64,000 nucleotides of DNA from Parascedosporium putredinis (Eukaryota > Ascomycota > Sordariomycetes > Microascales > Microascaceae): assembly GCA_949357655.1 (NCBI GenBank), contig CASHTG010000006.1:1090595-1154594 (forward strand), read 5' to 3'. This document shows, piece by piece, positions 11,901 through 23,048 of this stretch; positions within the stretch are counted from its first letter, which is position 1, and each line of letters opens with the position of its first letter. The notes under the pieces are model-generated. The model was not told where the DNA came from. It was given only the letters and a program-made list of their open reading frames with translations, and did not search any database. Position numbers and translations under genes: made by a program.

Positions 11901-14079
11901 TAATATTCCCTTACTTTTCTTTATTAGTTATAATATTTTATATATATCTTAATAGCTTTTAAAGATATTTCTATATTTCCTCTTTTATTTTTCCTATCTA
12001 CTATACTCTTTTTACTACCTAGAGGGTATTACTTTATATATCTATTATAGGTTAGATAATCTAAGGTTTAAACCTAAAAAGTATATTTACTAAGATATCT
12101 TTAAGAGATATATAGAAAGAAGTATTATATATATACTAAATAAAAGGTAAAAGGGGTACCTAATTATCTTATTCTTTATTATAAAAGGTTTATAAGTATT
12201 ATTTAAAGACTTAGTTTATCTATTTAGTTTATCTATTAATCTATAAGTAATATATAATATTAAGGTAATACTAGGTATTAAATACCTTATATAAGGTAGC
12301 TTAGAATTTACTAGTAAAAAGAGATCTTCTATTAGATATTATTCTTTCTAGAGGGCTAAAATAGTAATATATATAGTAAAGTAATAGGTTAGTAAACCTT
12401 TAGCTAATAAAGGTTTTCTTAATCTTAATATAAAATATATATTTAAAAAGCTAGTTAATAATTACTAAGATTATATTATATTTCTTCCTATTAATTAAGT
12501 TAGAGGGGTAAATTAGTAATAAAGTCTAGTAATATCTTAATAAAAGGTTAGGTAAATATTAGTAAAGGGGTAAATATCTTATATAGCTTATAGTAAAGTA
12601 CTTTTACCTATTAATAAGCTAGGTAATTTAAAATATAAATATAGATATCTTTTATTATTATATCTTAGTAGAACTTACTATAAGTCTACTATAATATATA
12701 AGTAATACCTAAATAGCTAGCTAAAGAGGAGTTATAGGTAATCTAGAAGATTTTATCCTTTAGGGTAGGTAATATATATACCTAGCTATCTATTTTTAAG
12801 AGGTCTTATTTATATACCCTCTACTCCTACTTTAATAGGTAAGGTTAGTCTCCCTATTACTATTATTCTTTAGCTCTTATAAAAGGTCTTATTCCTAGGC
12901 TTTATATAGTTTTTCTTCTATAGAGGGTTCTTAAAGTCTTATATACTCTTCTCTAAATCTCTACTCCTAGGAGGTATCTTAGGGTTTCTCTAGAGGCTTA
13001 CCCTCCTTTACTATATTTAAGGCTTCTCTAGGGGGACTAGCTAGGGTATAACCTCTAACCTACTTTAGGGTTCTCTTTCTATCCCTCTTCTATTATTATA
13101 GTTAAGAGATTATTTAGTAAGGGGGTCTTTACCCTTATTTTATAATATCTTCTATTTATCTTATCTAGTAAATCCTAGAGTAGTTAGCTTTATAGCTTAT
13201 CTTATAATTATAGCTATTATCTAGAAGTACTAACTTTTTATTATAATAGTAAAAATACCCTATATTCTACTAAAGGTTACCTTTTAGGAAACTATTAGAG
13301 GATATTCTTATAGGTCTTTATATAAGCCCTTACCTTCTTAATATCTTTATAATAGTTATTCTTTTAGCTTAGTAGGTTAATAGGGTTCTTTATCCTCTCC
13401 TAATATTATATAATAAAGTTAAAAGCTACTAGCTTTTAAACTAATAAGCTTCTCTTCCTAATAGCTTAGCCTTAGTAGTAAGGTATTAATAGTTTAGATA
13501 GTCTATAATAACCTTAATAATATAATAAGAATATATAATATAATACTTTTATTAGTAAAATACCTAGATAATTACTAAGAGTTTAATATTAGGGGTTATA
13601 TAGTAGAGCTCTACCTTTTATAGTTTCTTTAAAAGGAAGGTAATAAAGTATTATTTCCTTTTATACTTTTAGCTAAAGATAGCTTTTATAGTATATTTAG
13701 ATATATTAATCTCTACTTTTATTTTTTAAAGGGGTTAAAATACTATAATAGGGAGCTATAGTAAAGTTCCTTTTAAATCTTAGAAGGTTTCTTATATTTA
13801 AGGTATTACCTCTATAGGTCTACTAGTATTCCCTTAGTAGTATTAGTAAGTAAGGTAGTAATTTTACTATAGTTTTTAATAAACTATTAATAGAACCTTA
13901 TAAACCTTAGGAAGGTAAAGATATTATAGATAGTTTAAAGTTTACTTTACTTTTAGATTATTAGGATTTATTCTTCTTCTATCTTTACCTCTTAAAGCTT
14001 AATAATAAATCTTAGGAACCTTATCTACTAGGTCTTAAATTTATATTTCTTTAGGTTAATTTATAGCTTACTTTCTATT

Positions 14080-14520
14080 AGGTAGGTAAATACCTTTTAG
14101 ATATCTTACTAGTAAGTTATAAGGTTAGCTAAGTAAATAAGGATATTATCTAAGTAGATAATATAGATAATATTAACTAAGTCTATTAGGATTTTATTAA
14201 TATAGCTTTAAAAGGTTACTAAAGTATTAGCTAACCTAAATAATATTATTAGATATTTAAAATACTTATAATAGTAGTAGAAAGCTATCTTCTATTTATC
14301 TCTTAGCTTAATCTTTATTAAATAGTATATATCTTTAAAGTCTAAGTAGGTAAAGTAATAGAAGTACTTTAGCTTATCTAAGATCTTATTAATAAAAGAT
14401 AATAAAGTATAGTTTTTCTAGTAACTTTATTAAGCCTTTAATAATTAATATATATTTTTAATATACCTCTTTTCTTTAGGATAAATAAAATAGGGGTCTT
14501 TATAGAGCTACTACTTAGTT
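14080..14520 (-). pseudogene. Gypsy element 1, reverse transcriptase domain
   Basis: On the minus strand the catalytic box reads IIYLDNILIY (14133-14156 and flanks), a RIP-style variant of the YLDDILI box. Upstream are LDFKDIYYLIKI at about 14346-14311 and an ILFIPKK-like stretch near 14500. Many TAA/TAG codons interrupt it. Confidence 0.85.
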
Positions 14521-16534
14521 AGATCTATCCCTTTTCTAAGGTATCTTAGAGATATTACTATAAGACTATAAATTCCTTCTTTATAAGGGGGTAGATAAGC
14601 TTAAAAGGGGGTCTTTCCCTTCTTCTAATATTATCTTATAGACTATAATAACTAATTTCTTTAGCCCTTTTACTAGGGTTTCTAATAAGTTATAGTAATA
14701 TTCTAAGATTATAGGTTTATCTTTAGTTTAAGTATTATCTTAAGTTACCTATATTTAGATAGTAAATATATAATAAGAAGTTTATAATAAAGCTTAGAAC
14801 TCTTTCTTATTCTTATAGGTAAAGATATCTTTAGGTATTATAAAGTATACTTAGGTATATTAGGTATAGTTTACTAAAGGTTTACTAACTTTATACTATA
14901 AATATCCTAAAAAGTAGTTATAAGGTCTTATATCTATAATAATCTAAGTTATTATCTACTAGTAAGTTACCTTAAGGTTATTAGTTATCTAGAAGAGGTA
15001 TTATCTCTACCTAAAGATAGGGAGTTAGTTATCTTACTACTTTACTTCCTCCCCTTTATATAGTTTAAGCTTTATATATTTACTAAAATTTAATAGTTAG
15101 TCTACTATTATATTAAAAGATAATCTACTATTAATTAAAGCTTTATAGGTAAGCTAATACCCTCTTATCTAAAGGTCTATATAGGTTATTATATAGTTTA
15201 TAGCTAGCTTACTATACCTTTAATTCCCTTAGGTTAGCTTAAGGTTATTTTAGGTAAATATAATATAGGGTATTAAGGTAATATAGTTAAGGTTTTAGGT
15301 AGTTAGATATTTACTCTAAATATATCCTTTCTACTTATAACCTTAGTAAATTATATTAAAGTAGTCTTTTAAAAAGTATCTTAATATATAATAGTTATAG
15401 TAGATATAGTTAGAGGGCTATAAGGTTTCTAATAGCCCTCTTCTAATAACTTAAAGGGGGTTTTAGTTAGTAACTACTATAGGTATTAAAGATATCTTTT
15501 CTAATATTTTCCTAGGTAGGTTTATCTTTTAACCCTTTTATAGGTTTAGATATATTTTATAAGCCCTAGATATATAATAGCTATAAGTAATAGTTAATTC
15601 TATACTTTTTATATATTTAACTAGTTCTATATAGATCTTTAGTAGCTTATATTAGGTAAAGATAATATAAAAGGGTTTTTAAAGGTAATATATATAAAGA
15701 TATATATAAGTTCCTCTAGGAAGTTAAAGGAAATTTAGCTAATATTATTTTATATTCTTTAAAATAGGAGTTAAAGCTTTAGTTCTCCTTTTACTATAAT
15801 ATAATTAGCTAATATACTCCTTATATAATATAATTATTATAGCTAATATAGGAGTTAGTAAGCTACTCTTATATATATTCTTATAAGGTATTAGTAATAT
15901 CTCTATTAAAGCTCTTTATTATATATATAACCTATTATTACCTAATTATCTCTCCTAATAGGCTAGTTATATAAGAGTATTATTACTAATCTATATAGCT
16001 ATTATTTTTACTAAATATAATATTAAATTTAAAGATAAATATATTTAGTTTAGTAAAGCTCCCTCTTTTATATTTAGAGATCTAGCTTTAGGGAAGTATA
16101 AAGAGTTTAGCTTTTAGGTATTTTACTAAGGGTTTATAATAAGCTATAAGCTAGGTAATAATAAATAGGTTATAAGTAAAAATAATATTATTAAAGTAGG
16201 TTTAAAAGTATTCCCTCTTCCTCTTTTATTATTTATCTACTTATATTTAGTAAATAATATTATTAAATTCTTAATCTTTAAATTAGTTAAGCTATTCTTA
16301 GGTTAAGGTTAAAGGGGGCCCTAGGTCTATAAATATAGTACTAATAGGGGATCTCTAATAGTAGAGGTATTTCTTCTTCTTATTCTATAGCTAGAGGTTT
16401 ATAGGGGTTCTAACTTTTATTATTACTTCCTAAGAGGGTTATAATAGGGTCTAAAAGGATTTTAAAAGGTTCTTCTATATTATTTAATATACTACTTTTA
16501 ATAGTCTAGCTAATAAGTAAAAGAGTAATTAGTA

Positions 16535-16966
16535 TATAAAGGTATTATTATATAAAGTAGAGAAATATTATATATATAAAGTAGTAGTAAGGTAATAGAA
16601 AATAGTAAATAAGGAGTAGGGTAGGTATATATTTAAGGTTTTACTAATTACTATCTCCTTTTTCTATATCCTCTTTTCCTCTTCCTTCTTATAGTTATTC
16701 CTATAGGTTTACTATCTCTTTACCTTCCCCTCTTTCCTATATTAATTATTAGTTTCCCTCTTTTTTTTACTTTTCTTTATCTTTATCTAGCTAAAAGTCT
16801 ATTACTAGTTTACTCTAATATATTAATACCCTTACTAACTTATCCTTCTTATCTTTTTCTAAGTAGACCTTTAGTAAGTCCCTTAGGGGTTCCTTTAAAG
16901 GTTATTCCTAATCTATTTTAGTTATAGGGGGACTATTAGTAGCCCTATAGGTCTTCTTTATCTTGA
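16535..16966 (-). repeat. Gypsy element 1, right LTR (5' LTR)
   Basis: Direct repeat partner of 9498-9930, about 432 bp. For a minus-strand element this is the promoter-bearing 5' LTR. Confidence 0.85.
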
Positions 16967-16967
16967 T

Positions 16968-17130
16968 AATTAGTAAATACTAAAAGTAAATATTAAAAGC
17001 TAACTTTAATAAAAAGCTATCTTATAGAAATATTAATTATAAGAAACTAAAAATAAATAAGAAAAATATTATAAGTAAGAGAGTAAAGCTATACTAGATA
17101 TAAAAGAAAAGGAATTAAGTAGTAAAAGTT
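16968..17130. repeat. Dispersed repeat, second copy, right part
   Basis: Continuation of the repeat interrupted at 9497. It matches 8910-9050 (ATACTAGATATAAAA, GGAATT and nearby words). Confidence 0.5.
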
Positions 17131-17269
17131 AGAAAATTATAAATATTTAAAAACTAGAATTATTTATAATTATCTATTATTTATTTTTATATTAAAAAAA
17201 TAAATAATAACTATTTTTAATTCTCTAAGATAAGTATCTAGGATTAGGTTAGTTCTATTATAATCTTTT

Positions 17270-17412
17270 TATTGAAGAATCTGGTAATTTAGATTTTGTA
17301 TTAGGGTAGTTTTTGTGTTAGGGTGGCGAGCACCCCCCCGGCCGGCCGGCTTGCGGGGATGCGGTGCGTGGCACGATTACCTTTGGACTGTGGCTGTGGC
17401 TGAATGTAATAG
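17270..17412. other. Non-RIP unique DNA island
   Basis: About 140 bp of GC-rich sequence, including a C7 run and GGCCGGCCGGC at about 17331-17350, between two mutated elements. It retains CpG, CpA and TpG, so it is probably host single-copy DNA flanking the TIR element. No gene seen. Confidence 0.6.
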
Positions 17413-17451
17413 GAGGCCGATCTGCTCGCGAAACCAGTTCTAGTTTCTCAT
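17413..17451 (+). repeat. Left terminal inverted repeat
   Basis: 39 bp, inverted match to 20627-20665 with a single C/T difference. GC-rich and not RIP-mutated. Confidence 0.9.
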
Positions 17452-18579
17452 CTAAAAGATACATTTGAGAGTATATATTAAAAGTAGGTTAAGCTAAAGT
17501 ACCCTCCTAGATCCTTACCACCTAAATAACTAGGGTTAGTCCTCCTATTCTACTTACCACCTACTAAATAGGGATATATTTGATTTTTTCAGCCTTTTCA
17601 GTTAGCCTTATAAAAAAAAGGAGAAGGTTAGCTTAGAAGAAGTTAGTTAATAATAGTCTCTATATCTCTTAAAAATCTTAATATCAACTAACTATATCAC
17701 TAATAGCTAATAGCTTATAAGTACTTAAAGATATTATAGACCCTAGTGATATCTAAGATCCTAGCCTATCTGATTAGATATTATCTCTATACTATAAAAC
17801 TATAATACCTATATATACCTAAAATAGTACTTTAGAAGTTAAGATATTAGATAATAGTGATAATAATAGCTATAATATACCTACTTAACTAATAAGCCTA
17901 TAGCCTCTTAAATCACCTAGGACCCTATTACTACTACTATTAAGTATAGTTACTAGCTAATCCTAAGGTTAGCCTTAGACTTGATAACTACTAAGAAATA
18001 AGCCTATTCTATAGCTTATAAACTATAATCTATAGAAGGCTTTCCTTAAGCTTTTAGCTAAAGTATATAAGGCTAAAGAGTTAGATATTAATAAGGTCCT
18101 AGGGCCTATAAGCCTATTCTTTACTAAGCTAGCTAAGAAGATAGTAGAATAATTTAACTAGTATATATTTACCTCCTAATAGCTTTAAGGCTAATATTAT
18201 AACCTTAATAATTAATACTATATAATACTTTAGTAGACCCTATATAGTATCTAGTGATTAGGGGTAATATATAATAAGGACTTAGGCTATATTAATATAG
18301 AAGCTTATTATTAGGCTAGATTTACTATAGTTACTAGTAAGAAATTTTATAAGATAGTCTAGTAATTAGAGTTTTATTATCTTTTATATTATTAAGCTAC
18401 CTTTAGAAAAGAGATAGCTATTAGGGAGTATATTATTAGTATTAGTGATATTTAGCCCTAGTTAGATATAACTATCTTTATACTAAGTAATAGGTATAAT
18501 TAATATCCTCTTTAATCTACTATTAATAATATTAGGACTAATAAAGGACTAACTTAAAGTAACTCTACCTCTTTTAGTA

Positions 18580-18639
18580 TTAGTAATTAGTCTAATCATA
18601 TTAGCGATCAGTCTAATCATATTAGTAATTAGTCTAATT
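18580..18639 (+). repeat. 21-bp tandem repeat, about 2.9 copies
   Basis: Units of TTAGTAATT/AGTCTAATCATA; the middle copy keeps GCGATCA where the others read GTAATTA, a difference made by RIP-type transitions. In the inferred plus-strand frame it codes a 7-residue SNQSNHI-like repeat within the transposon protein. Confidence 0.8.
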
Positions 18640-20626
18640 AGAAGTAGAAGAGGTTTAGTAAGCTTAAATCTTTCTATACTATAGTTAAAGGGTATTAGGA
18701 AAGCTAATAAAGGAATCTAGACTTAGTAACCTAGGTATTTAAAGGGGTTATTAATATCCTTAAGTAGATAGCTAATAGGTAAGTAATAGTAGTTACTATA
18801 GTAGATATACTATCCTAAAATAGTAATAGGGGTTATATATACTATAATAAAGGATATATAAGATAACTTTACTAATAAACTAACTAATATAGATATCTTT
18901 ACTATTAGTAAGCTCTTCTATAGCTTACTAATCTATATAGAGCTATTTTTAAGCTTTCTAAGCTATTAAAGGAAGAAAAACTAGCTAATCTAAAAGGGTT
19001 TTTTAGATATAAGGCCTAACCCTACTATATTAGATAAGATATAACTAGGTATAATATACTCTAAGTTAACTAGGTATACTTATATTTATACTCTAATTTA
19101 TATATATATTAAAATACCTTTAGTATAATTCCTAGTTTTAGGTACTAATTACTATCTAGAAATCATATAGGGTAGTTATTTCTTATTTAATCTAATTAGT
19201 ATACTCCTTTATAATATCTAGTATCTATTTTTAAGTATCTACTAGTAATAGTTTAATACTAAGTCTAAAATTATAGAGGGCTATATATATATATATTATT
19301 AAAACTTAGTTTAGTACTATATACTCTAGTACTAATAACTAGATGATCTTCTATCTCTACTTTAGTAATCTAAATACCCTCTCTATAACTATCTAAAGAC
19401 TTAAATACCTTAGATTATATAGCTCTTTTAGTATAGATAGGGGATTTAGTATTACTTACTAGTCTTAGAGATAGTAGTACTAATTAGGATATAGAGTTAT
19501 AATACCTTATATAAGTCTAAATCTAGTATTAGTAAGGTAGAAATAACCTTTTAGGATTTGAAAATTAGCTAAATATAAGGCTTAGAGTAACCTACTATTA
19601 CTTATTAACCCCTCTATATTAGTAAGGATAAAAACTATTCTACTATAATAGGTGATAGTAGTAAAGGTATTCTATATAAGGGATCCTTTATAATTCTAGA
19701 AGTGATATTACTTATACTTTAGAATAAATACTAGGATATATATACTATTAATAGTACTAATATATCTATTAAACTAGTAGTTCTAGTTATCTAATTTAAC
19801 CTTTAGGGATAGATATTTATCTCCTAGTAAGGTGATTTCCTATTTTACTAGTTTTTAGATCTTATAAAGGATCTTATTAAAAACTATTAAAATAGTACCC
19901 TATAATATTTAGAATATTATTATAACTTAGTACTAAGGTATACTAAATATTAGTATTATAAAAAATATTATTAGTTTCTATAATAATAATTGATAATATA
20001 TATCTTAAACTATAGTATAATACTTAAACTATATAACTAGGGTATTAAATATTAGCTTTAGTATTTAAAAGAAGTATTTAAAATCTTCATCTTTATAATT
20101 ATAGAGCTTATATATATATTAGAGGGCTTCTAATAGGCTACTAGTATTATAAACTATTAGTTAGCGATATCAAATGATAGTAGCTTATATTAGGTCGTCA
20201 ATTTCATTATCTTTAAGAGCCTATAGTAATTTAGAATAGGTATATATTACCTAAATAGAGCTTATAAGTATAATAAAGCTATTAATAGAAGCTATTTTAT
20301 ATATAATCATATATTAGAGGGTGATTAGGTAAGGTGTTATTGAAAAGATAGAATTAAATAGTGAAAAATAGCTTTAAGCTATTTCTCAGAAAATGATCAT
20401 TTCTACTATTAAGTTTCCTTTTAGGTGAAAAAAGTAGGTAAAAGTAGGCTAAATTAGCCCCTATTAAGAAAGTATATAAGGATTTTAGTATAAATTGAAG
20501 AACTAGAAAACTATCCTAAGTATCTTTTTTATACACCTATTTTAGGTGATGAAAAGGGAAATATGAGACCTACTATGGCTTTTTGATTTTCTTAGCGGTT
20601 TTATTCAACTTTTAGGTACTTCGGGC

Positions 20627-20665
20627 ATGAGAAACTGGAACTGGTTTCGCGAGCAGATCGGCCTC
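20627..20665 (-). repeat. Right terminal inverted repeat
   Basis: Partner of 17413-17451. Followed directly by TAG and then normal host sequence leading to the SUB1-like gene. Confidence 0.9.
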
Positions 20666-20814
20666 TAGGTCTTTCATGGGTTATCCATCACCTCCTCCTT
20701 CTCTCTTTCAACCTTGGGTTTCGCCTGCACTCTAATTGACGTCGAACAACTCCATGTACCATTCAATCTCGCCTTCTTTCAAAAATCATAATACAACTCA
20801 ACGACTAGGAAAAC

Positions 20815-21356
20815 ATGAAGCGCCGGCAAATCGTAGATGAACGACCTGACAGCGGGCCTCCGGCCGCTAAGAAGTCGAAGACTACCTCGTCAACCGGCTC
20901 TACTCAACATGCTCTAAGGGATGATGACGGGAACATATTCTGGGAGGTATAGGAACTTGAACAAAGAACTTTTAATGTGCCCCTCTAGCTTACGAGCCTT
21001 AGCTCCCGAAAAGTCGCCGTGTAACTGTCTCCGAATTCAAAAATCAATTTATATCAACATCCGAGAGTACTATGAAAAAGATGGGAAAGCACTGCCCGGA
21101 AAAAAGGCGAGCCCTGGGACGACTCCCTTACAACTGAGCACAATCCTAACGTTTTTGTTAGGGTATATCCCTTACTTTGGAGCAATATCAGTCGTTGATT
21201 GAACTCATTCCCTCTATCAACGCGGAGTTGGGATTGGTCGCTGGACAGGCATTAGGTGACCCGAGTCAGAGTTCACTTCAGGCTGGCAAACCTCAAGTGT
21301 CACGAGTAAAATCAAAGTCCAACATAGAAGCGACTAGTGACGAAGATGAGGACTAA
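20815..21356 (+). CDS. SUB1: Transcriptional coactivator PC4/Sub1-like ssDNA-binding protein
   Basis: Nuclear single-stranded-DNA-binding coactivator of RNA polymerase II (family role). The start at 20815 gives MKRRQIVDERPD, a Lys/Ser-rich tail typical of Sub1, then DDDGNIFWE. Intron 1 is 20947-21002. Exon 2 continues LPKSRRVTVSEFKNQ and, after one -1 frame change near 21050, INIREYYEKDGKALPGKK: this is the PC4 beta-ridge core. Intron 2 is 21107-21161 with a GC donor (GCGAGC), a CCTAAC branch point and TTAG acceptor, joining to GISLTLEQYQSLIELIP. The acidic C-terminus ends SDEDED at the stop 21354-21356. The DNA transposon ends 149 bp upstream, inside the expected promoter or 5' UTR. Confidence 0.88.
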
Positions 21357-23048
21357 AAGATGGTCTTACTTCCTCGCCAATGTACCATCGCGTTCTTTAT
21401 CTTCCAACGAACCGAGTGATCTTCAGCTTACTATCTATCTACACGTCGGGGCTCAATCCCACCTCGCCCTAACTGAGAGAGCCCCCGTAGCATATCTTTG
21501 GCTTTCCCAATCCGGCATGGGTACTAATCGGGCGCCGTTCGGCTGGATCAAAAACACTTCAGGCAACGACCAAATACCCTCTAGACTCGAGTACATTGTT
21601 GAGTTTTCTCCGGCGGTAGAATATCGTTTCTAAGCACAAAGTGGATCCGACCCCCAACTGGGCCATGACCAGTGCGTCCCCAAGACAGCTGGTATTTGGA
21701 GGTGTCCCCCTCCCCCGGGGGAACCGATACGCCGCGTTAAGAAAGTCGGGGAATATATGGTCCAACGGGACCTTGGGGGCGGGGGGCGCTGTCAAGGGCT
21801 CCTGAGTTTGGATGTTGGGAAGCAGGATAATGTGCCCGTCTTTTGATAGGTAGCACACCGGCGGCTAAGAGATATCTCAAGATCTCCGGATTGATTATCG
21901 AATCTAATAGGGTTTACGGGCGACGTCATTCTCGTCCTTACTAATGGGATTTCGTGTCAATTAATACTAAGTTCTATACCATCCCCAGAATATTCTCGTG
22001 TAGGCCGGCGCGTCCCTTGGATGTTACTCTACCTTCCGACGAAGAGCATTCGCCAATATGGATGGTTCTCAATGATAGATGGCCCCGCACAGAGAACCGC
22101 ACAGAGAACCCGGGTCAGGGACAGGACAGTCCCAGCCCAACAGGATTATCGCCTGTCAAGATGGGGTTCCAACAGCTATCGTCTTCACCGCACACGTCGC
22201 GCTATAAACCTCTCGCTATGCATCCATAGATCCCCTCCTCACAAATTACTGCCGTTGCTGTTGATCAATCTGCACAAATCATGACTAATTGCAGAGTTTG
22301 AACGGGTCGTGTGTTTAGCCTTAACATTGTTTTCATCTTTAGCATCCTCAAGCGGCCCCCTCCTAACACGGACGCATACATATACGCATATATAACTTGG
22401 AAAGAAAGGGTAAACATTCCTAGTCTTCGAACTAATTACGAGATACATCAAGCGCCCTCCCGCAAAGCGCGAAATAATAAAGCATTTCCTATAATGTGCG
22501 AAGGATAATATATGAGAAGATCCAACGTAACGTAACGCCTGTCCTCGAAGTTACACTCCCGATTTCAACCCCACCCGAATCTTCCAATTCACTGCAATGG
22601 AGAGGTATTCATCCCGTCTCCGCTTGCAAAGTTGATATATGCAGGTCTACATCATAGCGCTCAAGTCTTGCTATAAAAGAGAGAAAAGGAAATAAAAGGA
22701 CGTCGTCCGTTTCAAAGGGCCAATATGTTATAAATGTATTAATCGCCACTTCGCCATGCTCTCTCAGTCACATCTTCATCTTCCGACAACGTCGCCTTGA
22801 ACTAGCATATACGAGAACTTTCGTATCCTGATACCTAGTAGATGTGATCGACTAGCAACCAAAGCGCCTTACCCCAAATACCCTAAATATTCTGTCCCGG
22901 AAGCCAGTAGTACTGTACAGACAGATCTACAGCTGGTCTTCTCGCATTTAACAGCTGTGGCTTTACCAAACTGACGCCCAGGATGCCAGACATTCTAGTG
23001 GATAGGACTGACCGGGCTTCCTTGCTAGGTCTCCTCTAGCTAGCGGTA
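21357..23048. other. Intergenic region, no gene recognised
   Basis: 1.7 kb of normal-composition DNA between the SUB1-like gene and the MFS transporter. Short open frames on both strands look like no known family. It should include the transporter promoter. Confidence 0.5.

Larger units (their letters stand above)
9498..16966 (-). mobile_element. Ty3/gypsy LTR retrotransposon (chromovirus), RIP-inactivated
   Basis: A 7.5-kb element with two direct terminal repeats of about 432 bp. Coding direction is minus, so the 5' LTR is the right one. Reading TAA/TAG on the minus strand as mutated CAA/CAG restores pol order: reverse transcriptase near 14500-14080 (LDFKD..Y.LIKI, then IIYLDNILIY), then integrase, then a C-terminal chromodomain-like end near 11660-11570. 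An AATTA duplication flanks it (9492-9496 and 16968-16972), consistent with a 5-bp target site duplication. Every frame carries many stops; inactive. Confidence 0.85.
8646..20400. other. AT-rich RIP-mutated block 1
   Basis: Composition changes abruptly. CpA, TpG and CpG are almost absent while TpA is very abundant; surviving C is nearly always in CpC or CpT and surviving G in GpG or ApG. This is the saturated RIP pattern on both strands. Open frames are destroyed by TAA/TAG. A short non-mutated island lies at about 17270-17460. Mobile elements inside are listed separately. Confidence 0.9.
17413..20665 (+). mobile_element. DNA transposon with 39-bp TIRs, family not recognised
   Basis: Ends are perfect inverted repeats at 38 of 39 positions (17413-17451 and 20627-20665, starting GAGGCCGATCTGCTCGCG). 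Both ends are flanked by TAG (17410-17412, 20666-20668), consistent with a TA or TAG target duplication as in Tc1/mariner-like elements. At 3.25 kb it is longer than most fungal mariner elements. The interior is RIP-mutated but less so than neighbouring elements. On the plus strand from about 17990 to 18800 one frame is interrupted almost only by TAA/TAG and one TGA, all explicable as mutated CAA/CAG/CGA, so a Gln/Asn/Ser-rich protein was encoded; I do not recognise it. The right end lies 149 bp upstream of the SUB1-like start codon. Confidence 0.75.

Noticed and set aside
17295..17325. Two TTAGGGT words suggesting telomeric repeats
   Set aside because: They are only two, not tandem, and embedded in ordinary unique sequence.
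16550..18640. CRISPR-like or satellite array from repeated TAGTAATTAGTCT words
   Set aside because: Only about three 21-bp units exist, without spacers, and they fall in the coding frame of a transposon protein.
21559..21858. Minus-strand 99-residue open frame, Pro-rich
   Set aside because: No start context, no recognisable domain and no splice partners; probably chance.
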